The notes under the pieces are model-generated. The model searched no databases. It worked only from the letters and a program-made list of their open reading frames with translations, and had not been told where the DNA came from. DNA of 64,000 nt from Rhyacichthys aspro (taxonomy: Eukaryota > Chordata > Actinopteri > Gobiiformes > Rhyacichthyidae). The stretch lies in assembly GCA_036850595.1 (NCBI GenBank), contig CM072159.1, forward strand, positions 29,869,612-29,933,611, in the 5' to 3' direction. The number at the start of each line of letters is the position of its first letter. Position 1 is the stretch's first letter. The position numbers and the translations under genes were made by a program. This document shows positions 25,781 to 37,900 of this stretch, in pieces.

Positions 25781-26372
25781 ATTTGATTTATAACATATAA
25801 TACAGTATGTTATAACAGCATTATCAACAATCTATAAGTCAATTATAAGTCTGTAATTGTAAGAACATATTCATGGACATGTGTTAAGGAGCAAAAACAA
25901 CCCATTTAAGTTATTAAGTACTCGGTCTGTGCTGTGTTTATAGAGCGGCTTAGGTTAAAGGACCAGCTCAGGTACAATTGCTTCATTTCATCTCATCTAT
26001 TTCTCTCTCTTCTTCCTATGTTTTGAAACTATCTCACTGAAGCAAGAAACCTTTAAAATTTTAAACACATGCTGCTGCTACTATTACATAAGATGACAAC
26101 AATCACTTCTCTTCTAAGTGCACAGGTCAACTCTTCTGACCTACCATTTCTCGTGTTACTGCCGTGTTTTGTAAATCCCAGATGTTGTGTGAATGCCTTG
26201 CTGGTCATGCAGCTCAGTGCCTGTCTCTTGAGTGCACGGCCTCACTAGTTCAGATGGTGTTCATGATGTATACATGTGGGTACTGTGAACAATAAGCTGG
26301 TTTGAAAGCTTAACTGGATCTCGCTTTCATTTTTTCACACGTGCTACATCTTTCCAACACATTCGCATTTAC

Positions 26373-26479
26373 CTGGATGCCGTCCAGCAGTTTGCTCATG
26401 CACCAGAAGCTGTCAGCCTCAATGTTCCTCAGAGCCTCTTCTTCAAGACTGGACACGTCAAAGTTTTCCACTTCCTCCT
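26373..26479 (-). CDS. tbc1d22b: TBC1D22 exon: ENFDV...SFWCMSKLLDGIQ
   Basis: This 107-nt exon is entered in phase 1 and left in phase 0. The acceptor is CTCTTCTCCAG before AGGAGGAAG, and the donor is CAG before GTAAATG. The split codon G+AG gives Glu. The peptide then reads EEVENFDVSSLEEEALRN, followed by IEADSFWCMSKLLDGIQ. The acidic linker ENFDV is remembered from TBC1D22B, and EADSFWCMSKLL is the conserved helix after the catalytic motifs. The exon sits alone between introns of 19.8 and 18.3 kb. Confidence 0.97.
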
Positions 26480-28040
26480 CTGGAGAAGAGACGAGAAGAA
26501 GAGAAACACAGTGAGAAAAAAGCAGGTCAAGAGAAACAGACGGACAAAGAGAGAGACAAGGCTAGAGCCGAGTCAAAAAGAGTTGAATAAAAAACAAGAG
26601 AGGAGTAAACACTACAGAAAAACACACAGTGTGTTTCAGGTCGACCAGTTCAGCACGTGTCCAAGTCCCATAAAAACAGAGGAGGTTGTTCAAAAGTCGA
26701 TGCGGCTGTGTAAAGGCAGGAAATGCAAAAACATATAACATTCAGTGAAATTATAAGCATCAAAACTAGCAAGGTAACCTTTTACATCCGGGGACTGAAC
26801 CCACGACTGAACCTGAGACACTCTTCTCCACAATCTGCCATGAATAACCTAAACCTTTACACAATTACATTCCCAGAAACCAAAAAGCCCATAAAAAGAC
26901 ATAGAAACCTCCACTGTTGCCATGTTAAGAGCAAGTAAGTGGTTTATGGAAGCAACATGACGACATTACATTTGGATCTTTGAAATGTCGTCTGTATCGT
27001 CTTAGATCTTGGGGGAAATTAGTGATCTCAGAAAAGTGGAATAGGTTATAGTTAGTGTGCTAATGTATAGCCAGCGTCAGACATATTGTGAAAGACTGCT
27101 AGATTGCACAGCAGATAGTATTTCCAGGCTGCAGGCACACCGAGTCCCCCAGTCATCTCTAGTGGGTGACTCCGACAATGGGTGTCATCAGATGTCATTA
27201 ACGGCAGCAGTGTGTGACGGACGGCATGGGCTTTGACGGGCCTCTGACAAGCCTCTGACAGCCAGAGGGAGGAGATGGGATGAGACTGATTAACAATGAT
27301 CTGGAGAGAGGAGGCTGAGAGCGCAGGGGACAGCGGGGAGTCTTTGTGTTCGTATAGAGTCAAACCCGTACAGTTAAAGCATATATATTATTCTCCTTTG
27401 TTCCACTGATAAACAGGAGTTGGCAGCGACTCCTGGTATCCTTGGCAACTCCAGTGAAATGTTGTCATACTGTACTGAGCATGCTCAGTCTGACGGACAG
27501 AGCAATTAGGAGCTGGTATAGGACGCAGACAATAAAAGCTAAAACAAGTTGAGACCTGGGAATGTATTTTAAACAATTATATAAACACAGCTTTGTTTTG
27601 AGCCAATTTTTAATGAATTTAATCATATTTTAGACTTCTATTTCTCATTAACATAATACATCTCAAATGGTGGGAAATAGATATAAAGATCCTGATTTTA
27701 AAGCATGATTATTGCAGCTGTAACATGCAGACCATTCCACTGTTATAGCATTAAATTTGAGTACAATACAGTATATACTGACAGTTTGTATCTATGAGCC
27801 AAACTACAATACTCTGACAGTATTCACTCACAGCCATCACACTGACTTGAGTTTTCCACTCTAATGGTCAGACATTCAAATAGATTCTTCTTAACAGCAC
27901 TTACTGAGGCTTTTGCTGTGATTACATGTAGTATTTAAGAGTTTGTCGTAATGAATAAATTGCATGGAGGCACTGGGACATACATTTAAGTCATTGCAAA
28001 TTTTACGGCACTCAGATAGAAGGTTAAGAAACAGTCCAAT

Positions 28041-28073
28041 ACAGAGTCGTATTTGTCCAAAATACACTAAAAT
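28041..28073. repeat. Short dispersed repeat, copy 1
   Basis: ACAGAGTCGTATTTGTCC, then AAAATACACTAAAAT, matches 56935-56967 at 30 of 33 positions in the same orientation, 28.9 kb away. It is probably the best-kept part of a decayed dispersed element. Confidence 0.6.
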
Positions 28074-29369
28074 GGTACCAGAAGACCTTAAAATGACGCA
28101 GCTGTTGTAAAAACAAGTGTCTATAGAGGGATCCGCACTCTCTTCGACTAAAAATTACATAGGGTCGCTTTGATTTGAGCTAAATAACTCTTGTACTGGT
28201 TTTAAAAGAACTGTAACCTGCCATTGTAATCAACAAACCTCGGGAAAAGCATCAGAAAATTGGTTGAGTCTTATTGTTGCTGTGACCAGTGTGACACAAC
28301 AGCGCAATAATCACGCTCTTTAATCAGCATCTTCATACGTCTCCCCCACAGAGAACAAAATGGTGGAGGAGACATCAACAATGTTTATGTATTTAGTGAA
28401 GAAGCCTGGCAGTGCGTATGTCTATCATATAGAGGAGATATGATGCCTGTGTGAATCTTAATGAGGAAACCTAGCATTTTCACCGATGTTTAAACAATAA
28501 ATTTGAAACAATGCAAAAATACAGTGTTCATTTTTGTTATCCCTATGCTCTTTTAATACACTTATAGTCTCAACATCGTCTGGTCTGTTCAAATACAGGT
28601 GAGGGAGGTGAAGAAAAGAGCGGAGGCAGACCTTTCATCCTATCACACCAGGACAGATGATGGTGTCCACATTCCCACAAATCATATTCTGGTTGCATGG
28701 TTACCACATCTGATAATAGTAGATATGGACATAGCCGGGTCCGCAGTGTGATTAGATGTCAGAGTAGTTCATTTTACCCACTACACTAACACCACAGAAG
28801 ACGAAAAATGTAACACAGCCAGGAGATAAAAAATAATAGCTATCAGCACTGCCAAAACGAGGAGATAAAATCAATGGGATGAGAACTAAAAGAGCCCATA
28901 CCAATCATCAAGAAAATATTACCAGAGACATCTCATGCAATAAAACTAGTGATGGGCAAGACATTTTAAGCAAAAACACTATGGAATTTTCCCAAATAGT
29001 TTCCACTTTGGGATTCATTATCGTCAATTCATTTTCTCAGCCACGTGTTGAAGTTTAAAAAAGATCTAAACTGTGAATGAATCTGCTTTTAAACATAAAG
29101 GTGCAGTAGGGGGGCGAAAAAAAAGTGTGTTTTTTTCTGGCAACATCTTGTGACGATGCTATGCCACACTTCATTCCCTCACACCGTCATTTCTAGAGTC
29201 TGTGAGCATCTACGGTAGCCTTGCAGGTACATACCATTTTCTATGAACACTTACTTTTTTTTCATTAAAGCCTTGATGCAAGATTGTACCTAAGAAATAT
29301 GACTATTCTTCTACTTCAGCAGTGCTCAGGAACAAAAAAGAAATGTAAGTAATAGCTCCTCCCACTTTA

Positions 29370-29835
29370 TTTATTCATATACATTCCCATCCAATGTTTA
29401 CAATGTCTCCCTTTATATAAGACACTGTTTTAACAACTTCTTAAAACCAATTTCACTTTTCATTAATATAATTCCACAGCTGCAGGGCACAATACAACAC
29501 TGTTCTTTTCTTTAAGTTACTATGAGCTTTTGGTAGTGTACATCCACTTTTTAAAGCAGGTCTTTTAAAATATAAATGTTTGCTTGGCTCAAGGACAATT
29601 TTTGGAACAAAACATCAGGTTTTGCAGGATAAACAATGTTTCTCAAAAACACAGTCAGTGTAATTAATGTATCTTAAACTAATAGCCATCCTAGGTGCAT
29701 CTTTCTGACATTTATATTGTAGTCAGCCCTAAGGACGATGCAGGCGACTCTATTTTGAATTACTTGGAGTCTATTTATATGTTTTGTTCTTCCACAAAAC
29801 CAAATCATTGGGCAGTATTTCTTTGATAAGAAAAT
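29370..29835 (-). mobile_element. LINE (non-LTR retrotransposon) fragment, end of reverse transcriptase ORF
   Basis: On the minus strand, one frame from about 29812 to 29675 reads YCPMIWFCGRTKHINRLQVI, then QNRVACIVLRADYNINVRKM, HLGWLLV and a stop. This has the shape INRLQ.IQNRA.R.VL….. MH..L.WL, typical of the C-terminal part of LINE reverse transcriptase. Past the stop, words such as TVFLRNIVYPAKPDVLFQKL and FKKLLKQCLI, broken by more stops, continue that tail to about 29395. The clade cannot be set from this piece. Stops and frame changes show it is dead. Confidence 0.72.
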
Positions 29836-32800
29836 ACTGGGTCCACTGGGTCATATACAAAAAAATCTATTTCTCTGAGACACACACCTTATACTATTCA
29901 CGCACACGCTTATACATTTCTGGCATTTGTCCATTGTATGATTTCTATACTTACAATAAAAAGACACAAACACAAAGAATATGTATTTGTCTAAAATATT
30001 TAAATACAAGGGACAGGGGATTTTAAAGGCCTAAGCACACATCACTGTATTAAATGCTAAACAGTGTGTAATTATAACATACTACATTCTCAATAACATG
30101 AGACTAATCCATGGAAAAAATAAGGTATAAAAGCAAGAAAAAACAAAGGAAATGTATTTTCAGTAATAACATGAACTTGAAATATTCTAGGCTCATTATG
30201 CTATTTTTTTGTTGTTAGTTTTTTGTTTTTTTAAGTTTAAATCGAAGCCAAAACAATGAACAACTGACTACACTGTGCACTGCCGACGCAAGGAGGGAAC
30301 CATCAAACCCATTTAGATTCTGTATTTAGTTTAATAGCTCATCTGTAGTGAGCCACAAAACAATGAGACTGGATAAATAAGGACTTCTCTTTGGGACGCC
30401 GCGGCTCTGGGCAACAGTGATGGCATTAAATTTATAATTGAAAAGATTAATTGCTAACAGACCAACTGGCAATTCGCAGTGTGTCGCTGCTGATTAACAA
30501 GGTGGTGAAGTGCCATTGCTCTGCCGTTTTGGGAGACCCCGAGAGTCCCATAGTCTCAAATCAGTCTTTGTCATGGCTAAAGCCCCGCTGTCGGGCGCAT
30601 TTCCAACAGGAGACCTTGACTCTGGAGCCGATTACAAGGGACTACTTCCAAGAGTGCAGTGGTTGTACTGGAAATAAGCATAGCTCATCACAACAACAAG
30701 GACACACTGGGGTAAGGGCTAAGAGCAGGAGAGACTGTAAGAGTCATTCAAGTGATTGTGCATGATTAACAAAGCAATAGTGCCCCCTGTGGTCATTAGA
30801 AACTAAGAAATAAGCCCAGTCACTCCTGACAAAGAGAGAGACAGGTAAAGTTTAAGTTTGAATATATTTTAAGAGCAAATTTCAAAAGAATCATTCCTTG
30901 CAAATAAAGAGACCACGATAAATGCATAATAGAAAACAGAAAAGAAATTGTTAATTATTTTCAGAAGATCCATACCTGAACAGAAATTCTTTAAACATTC
31001 TTAAAGATTACAATACATGTCTTGACCCATGTCTCAGAAGAAACGATGTACAAACAGAAAGCAAAGGGAATTTTAAAGCTCAAGCTTCAGCGAATCTTGC
31101 ATCAGAAGATAAAAATATCTCTGACTCTACTGTTCTGTGTGTCTCTTGAAAATAACGTTGCCAAAAAGAGGAAGAGTGTTGTCTGCTGGGAAAGCACATG
31201 TCAGACAAGTGCACCTCAAGATCTGAACTTATCACAGCCTCATAGAAGCACATATGCACAAAGAGGACACTAAAGATGAAGACTGTGTGATCAAATTGGC
31301 AAAACGGCACAAAGACCACGGACTATGAGCCACTGCCAACAAGCGCTGCATGTATAACTCGATAATGATGTTAGAACAGACACCAATGCTGTTGCGGTGT
31401 TTCTGTGGCTCACTTAAACTAGTACAGAAGCCAAACCTCTATGTGCCACTTGAAAATCTTGGTCTGGCTCCACTCCGAAATAAAATCAGGTACGGTTTGA
31501 TTCTATTCATGAACAAAACATAAACACCAAACGAACTGATAAAAACAGGAACAACATCCCGAGGAACAATAACATGACCTGACATCTTAATGGAACAAAA
31601 AAACTGATGTGTGCAAAGAAAAGGTAAAAAGGCTTTTAAATATGGTCAAATAGATGATTCAACCACATGCAACTAAACAAATTCAGACGATCATTTTCTA
31701 AAAGCACACATTAAAATTTGAATAACCCCTTCCACATCATCAACGCAGAGCTCTTATCCCATTTTACACCAGACTTTTCTCTGTCAGTCTCTTGATCTCT
31801 CCTTTGGCGCATCAAAGTCTTTTTACTCCCAGCTCCTCTTCTCCCGACATTTGACATCTCTTGTGTTCTACTATCGCTCCTCTCCAAGCTGTTCCCTCAC
31901 TCCTTTTCCTCACCTCTCTTCCCTTTCTGCCCGGCCTGTTTCCTGCCAGGCCCGAGGGCTTATTTCCTGTTTGTCCTGGCGCAGGGGGCAACTCGTCCAG
32001 AGAGACCGACGGCTTGGTAGCTGCCAGCTGTGAGCACTTGGCACAGCTTGGCACGCGGCGTCGGGTTAGACCTCCGGAGACCGAGTGCGGGCACCTACAT
32101 ACTCAGACGCGTGGACGCGCACAAGTGCACACGCTACACACCCTCGTGCCAGCGCCGCCATCTGCCCTCTACAACTATGGGCCACAAGGTAATGTGATGT
32201 AAGATGATAAACGAGCTACTTTAGCCTGATGTAATGATCAAGTGTGTGTGCTGTGTGTGTCTATACAAACAGCGGCTGGCGATAAAAAATACAGCCGCGT
32301 TTGACAACCTTCTGTTGGTTTAGATTAATCACACGCTAACCTAAGTTGCAGACCGCCAGAGAGCACATGAATGGTTTAATAAGATTTCTCCATCCACAGC
32401 TTATAACATCACATGAAGTGAAGCAGTCATTACTTACAATTTAGAGCCGACAGTGCAGGTTAAATCTAATGATTCTAATGACAATTTCAGAACAGATTAC
32501 AATCATGTCACAATGTACTCTGAAGATGATCCAGCAGCATGTTTTCACTCTGCCTAAAGGCGTCAAGTGGTAAGCATTCTGGCAGGTTTGCATAGGTAAA
32601 CTGGTCACTTAAAGATTGAATATGTGTGAATGGTTATGGTCAATGATGTCTCTAAGTGTTAGCCGTGTGATTAACTCGAGATTATCAAGCTCCAGCCCAC
32701 AAAACCCTTATAGTATTATCAGTAATAACTCTCTTTTCTCACAGCAAGAAGGTTCTGCTTTCATAAAATATCCACGATGACTTAACTGGAGTTTGGATAA

Positions 32801-33434
32801 GCTTCAGAATTTACTTCTCTGTAACCAGACTAGACAATCCTCAATAAACTCTTTGACTTTGCTTTTGCTTTAAACCTACCTCCGTCTCTGTGGTAATAAT
32901 CCGGTAAGCGTCTCTCCCTGTCTGTAAAATTATTATTTGTATAGAGTTACAGTAAGACTTTAGTTCTTCGCCCTGTTCTGTCTGATCAGACACAGAAGAC
33001 AGCGGTGAAGTGGAGCAGCTGTAACTATCTATGTTTTTATCCCATGAAAAACAAACATTGTGGAGTGTAAACTTTGAGTTTTCTCCTGTAAAAGCCTCAG
33101 TGTTTTGTTGCTTGTCCATTCTGTATAATCCGGTGAAACATTCGATAAGAGAATGGGGCATATCAGCTTTTCTTTTAGAGTAGTAAGGTATTTAATATAA
33201 AATCACCTACCCCAGCTTTAATTTTGGAAGGAAACTCAGCCATCAACATGCCTAGAGCAAAGGACCTCACATGGCTTCTGAAATGAAAAATGTGATTTCC
33301 CAGTGCAGTACAATTAGCACAATAACACCGCTGTTAATGAGAGCTGAACATTTCCAGAGAGGTGGCATTCAAACTGTCGGATAATTAAGAGCAGATTCAA
33401 CCTGGCATTTGTGGTGTCAGCGACATGTCGACAG

Positions 33435-33459
33435 CACACACACACACACACACACACAC
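33435..33459. repeat. CA microsatellite
   Basis: About twelve CA units are followed by CTCTGACG. It is simple sequence. Confidence 0.95.
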
Positions 33460-34585
33460 TCTGACGTGCACGTGCTCCGACACAAATAGAGCTGTCACAT
33501 GAGATTAGAGTGAATGAGAATAGAATTATGATGGTGTGAGAAACGAGATGTGAAAGTATGAAAATAGATAGCTGGAGGTGCGAGGATACGGCGAAGGGAG
33601 GGGCACCGGTTTGTGTTTGATACAACACGAGGAAGTAATAAGAGCTGAGGTGAGAAGTCAGACTTTTCTTTGATTTGTTGAGTGAAAATCTGACTCCCGA
33701 TCTCCACAAAGCTTTGAGTTTAGCAGAATATATCCAAAGCCTGCTGTCAACTTTCCAAAAGCAAGTCAATGGGAAGTCATCCAGCGCCTTTATATCAGAG
33801 TCAGATTTTCCTCAAAGAGCACGCTCACTCATTCAAAGCACCGAACTTCAGCATCGGCGTTGATAAGGAACGCTTTGGGTCATAAAATCTACACAATCAT
33901 TCCAGCAATGTTCTCATCTCCACTATCTGCAATACAAGCTGCGTGTCCATACATCAGACAGAGGGCCCCACAGCTGTTGGCGAGATAATGTAAGTCCTTG
34001 ACATCAAATGGAATAGAGCTATTAATATCATATCTATGCGCAGTCGTAATGATCCACGCGCCCTGAGGTACAATGGAGGCTCTTGTGTGAGGAAGTGTAC
34101 AGCGTTGGTTAGCTTTAAACACTGGTACAGCTGTCAATACCTGTATTCACAAAAGCCCCCCTGACTCCACTTCACCAACCGGCCTCGAGGACATGTCTGG
34201 AGCAACATATCTTCATCACACACACAGTTAACAGCTCCTATAAAGACATGCTGCCACTGCAGGAAAGAATCTGCATTAAGAGTTATAGATATGATTTGAG
34301 GTATCTGGAAATAGTTTTATGCTCAAAGCAGAAGTGCCAGACATTAATTTCTTTCATATTTTCATGTTTCACTTTGTAATAATTAATTCCATGCATTATA
34401 TTTCTGTCTAATTGCCTCTGTATGTGCAAATGTGTGTCAGACCACACGGAAACTCCTCCCTCTGCGTTCGTCCAATCACAAAACAAGCTGCAGTGTCAGG
34501 TTTAAACACCCAACAATGAAGCAGTGAGAAGAAGTAAAGTCACATTTTAAATTCCGTGAGGATTTGCAGTTCAATAAAATAACAA

Positions 34586-34925
34586 TGGGGCGGAGGGCCC
34601 CCCGGTACAAAGGGGGGGGGGGGGGGGGACACCCCGGGGGCGCCCACAAAAAATGGGGGGGGTGGGTCACCCCCCCCACCCATTGGGTTTTTTTGGGGGG
34701 GGGTGGGGGGGGGGTCGGCCTTTCCCCGGGGGGGCGGGGGGGGCTTTTGCGCCCCCCCCCCCCCCCCCCCCCCCGGGGTAGGGGGGTTGGGGGGTGGGGG
34801 GGTTTTTTTGGGTTTTTGGGGGGGGGGGGGGGGGGGGGGGGGGGGTTTTTTTTTTGTTTTCGTGGGGGCCCCCCCGGGCGCCCGGCCCCCCCCCGGGGGG
34901 GCCCCCCCCCCCGGGCCCGGGAAAG
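34586..34925. repeat. G/C homopolymer block, probable assembly or consensus fault
   Basis: About 340 bp are almost only long runs of G or C, with some T runs of up to nine. The block is entered and left abruptly from ordinary AT-rich intron, and an A17 run follows at about 34964-34980. Open frames of up to 154 codons across it are made of Gly, Pro and Arg only because of the composition. No tandem period can be made out. It may stand for a real short-period repeat that was badly read. Confidence 0.75.
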
Positions 34926-37900
34926 GTCAGCCACCACCAAAATGGAAAGGGTAAAAAATGAATAAAAAAAAAAAAAAAAAGGTGCATTGCTACATCCTTA
35001 AAAGTTTCTTATTTTCTTCAGATAACACAACCATTATTTAGTCAACTACTTATTAGCTTTATATTGCTTTGACAGTTCTGCACTTCCAACTCAATACATA
35101 CTGACTGATGAAGAACACGTTTTTAATAATATTTGATCACCTTTGGCAACTACACAGTATTTCTCTATTAAAACACATAATTGCATCTAGTATAGGTTAC
35201 ACACTACTGTAACCACCACAGCTTCTTCAAAATGATTTTTGTCACATTGTTAAGCTGTGACACCCGTTTCTTTCTTGTTTCTGCACAGGCATTTTTCTTC
35301 TGTCGGCAATTTTTTCAAACACTAACTATATTATGATACTATTTTTGTGCCATTCTGAAAACTCACTCCCTTTATTTTACAAAATTAAGTTATTAGGTTT
35401 TTTTTTTTTGTTCAAAATGTTTGTCTAATGAACTATTGGATATGTAATTATAGATTTCATTTTCATCTTTAACCAGAGTATGGATAAGCAAATATAGAAA
35501 GAAACCAAAATAATTAAGAATCTCATTTAATAAAAATGGATGATGAGCTTTTTTAATCATTAAAGTTTATATTAGAGTGTGACTGCCTAATGTAGTGGAC
35601 ACATTTGGGATTTGAAGGAAGGTTTCCTGAGATGTAAGTGACGGATCAGTCCATTAAACCATTAGCGTGTGTAATCTGCAGGCTTAGTTAGGGAGAAAAA
35701 AACATTAGCGGATCAGTAATAAGCACACATTATGAACGCCGGCAGATATATTTAAACACAGCCATTGAACACAGATGGGAGCACACAAAACCTGCCAACA
35801 GAGACGTGTGTGTACATTTGCGTTCAGGCTTCGGACCTCGCTGTATGCATTCCCACAATGCCCAGATTTGGACGTCATTGTAAGTCTGTGTGTTGTACTG
35901 TCTGCACGAGCACATGTCCGTGACGCAACTGCAAACACCGCCAGCGCAGCCGCACGGTGAGATGACTGTTTCAATTGCCTCCAATTGCATCAGGTCAAGC
36001 GGAACGCGTCTCGCTGGTGACAGAATGATAAAACTGATTTTTTTTTTTGCCCCAATCACACGGCTGACAGAGAGAACGAGAAATAGAGTCTCGGAGAGAT
36101 CTGAGGCTTTTGGCTGAGGAGAGCTTCAATTTATGGCTTTTTATAGTCAAGTAATTAACTTAATCTAAAAATATTCAATAACCCCTGCGATTATTCACAG
36201 ACGATAAATCATTTTTTGACAGAACTATTTCTCCGGATCATTTCCGAGCCCTATTGCTTTTTATCAGGGTGACGAGCGAATCTCTAGAAATAAGATCAAG
36301 CCGGATGCAGATGAAAGCACGACTATTGAATTTAAGAGACATATATCTCATATATTTTGAACAGCTGACAGTGATTTTAGTTGTGTCTAGCACAGGGCAT
36401 ACAAATAGATTACCCAATGCATCATTACAAACAACGCATACGAAACATCCACTTGGCGCTACTCTTCTTTACTTTAAATACCTTTAGCCTCAGTGAACTT
36501 TAAAAAAAAAGGAATTCAGACATTTTAGCCGAACTAAAAGAGAGTGCATCAGGCCACAAGGATACCTAGTGAAAGATATTTCTTGTGAGAGATGGACAAA
36601 ATGAATGTAAATGACAACCCTCAGAAGTATAAGAGCAGAGAACATCTTTCAGGGGAATAAAAGAGACACTTATACAGAAAGAGGTGGACATAGACAGAGA
36701 CTCAGGGTCAAAACCACAAGGCCAATTCAATTTCTCCACTCCAAAGGCTATTACTTAACCCCAGAAACACTGTGATTGCATTCGAAACTGAATATAGCAG
36801 TGCAGACCAGGACAGCGCGCGAGCCTGGAGAGAGACGCAGACAGACAACGTCAAAGAGGAACAAACCTCGACCTGTCTTATGTAAAATTATGTTTTCATC
36901 AAGTGCAGGACAAATGATGAAGCAAGGACAAGGAATAAAGGCTGAATGGCAGAAAGTGAGACTGGTCAATAATTAAGCATAGTTAAAGAGACCGAGACTT
37001 GAAACAGAAAGCTTGTGCAACATTGATCAGGCCACAGGGAAACACAGTTAATAAAATTTAACCATTTAATCAATGGATGGAAAAACAGACAGCTGGACCA
37101 CTGAGAGTAAATAAAAGTGGACTCCAACATCAGGGACGAGGTAAAGAGTGGGCAAAAGCTGGCTCCAATGAATTCTGATGTAAATGATTACACCTGTAGC
37201 TCTCCAAAACAAAAAAACAAACCCTAGTTCCATTAGCATCTGGTCTGGTCAGCACTGGACCAGATGAAATAACACACACACGTTTATTAAGAGAGGCTCG
37301 ATGGAACTGTCAGAAGTCAAAGATTCTCAGCTCAAAATTAAAAATTCTCTTAAAGCATTGTTAGTACACTGCTCTTTACATTTTCTTTAAGATGAAAAGC
37401 AGTCGTCAGTCTTCTACAACTTTCATTACAGCCCAATACTGTAATAGAAACGAGTGCAGCACAGCAAGCCATGGTGCAGTATGTCACAGAAATGCATCAA
37501 ATACAACATGGCAGAGAAACAAATGACAGTAAGAGGCACTGGATAAGACAACACCAAAGCAGCATCACATAAAAAAAAAAAACTATATGATCCCAGTATG
37601 AGATGGTGTTTTGGAGCATTTTTGACGTTTTCATTCACAGATGCTGGTTCAAGTGTCATTTAATGCAGGTCTCTCAACACATTTGAGCAGAAACGACATC
37701 AGCTGTGGCTCAGTCTAGATTTTTGTCACTAAAGTTGCCCTCTGTGTTTTCTGTGCTGCTGCAGGCGTTTCATCTCAGCTGACTGACGGTAAGTTTCCAT
37801 CTTCTTTGTCCCCTGGGTACCTCACATATCCAAGTCTATATTCAATGCCCTGCCTCTATTCACTCCACACAATATGACCCTCGTGTGTTCGTTATGCATG

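Larger units (their letters stand above)
8052..26372 (-). other. Large intron of the TBC1D22 gene (about 18.3 kb)
   Basis: No coding exon was recognised on either strand. The intron holds a CATGCA-type dispersed repeat (12607-12682), a satellite-like monomer (12423-12470), a hAT element (13909-14392), a decayed tandem array (14440-14965), a candidate regulatory stretch (15160-15720), three copies of a dispersed word near 21.0, 21.7 and 23.35 kb, a Tc1-like end (22682-22710) and a SINE on the minus strand (25657-25780). Confidence 0.85.

Noticed and set aside
30780..30797. CTCF site at TGCCCCCTGTGGTCAT
   Set aside because: When aligned to the CTCF core it is one base short and loses several key positions. 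The word also occurs in common fish repeats.
32841..33161. 106-codon minus-strand open frame
   Set aside because: Unrecognised. Its edge (AAAGCTGGGGTAGGTGATTT) looks like a dispersed fish repeat, so a transposon remnant is more likely than a gene, but the family could not be named.
34476..34987. Long open frames on both strands rich in Gly, Pro and Arg (up to 154 codons)
   Set aside because: They are produced by the G/C homopolymer block. All frames are open at once, with no protein-like variety.
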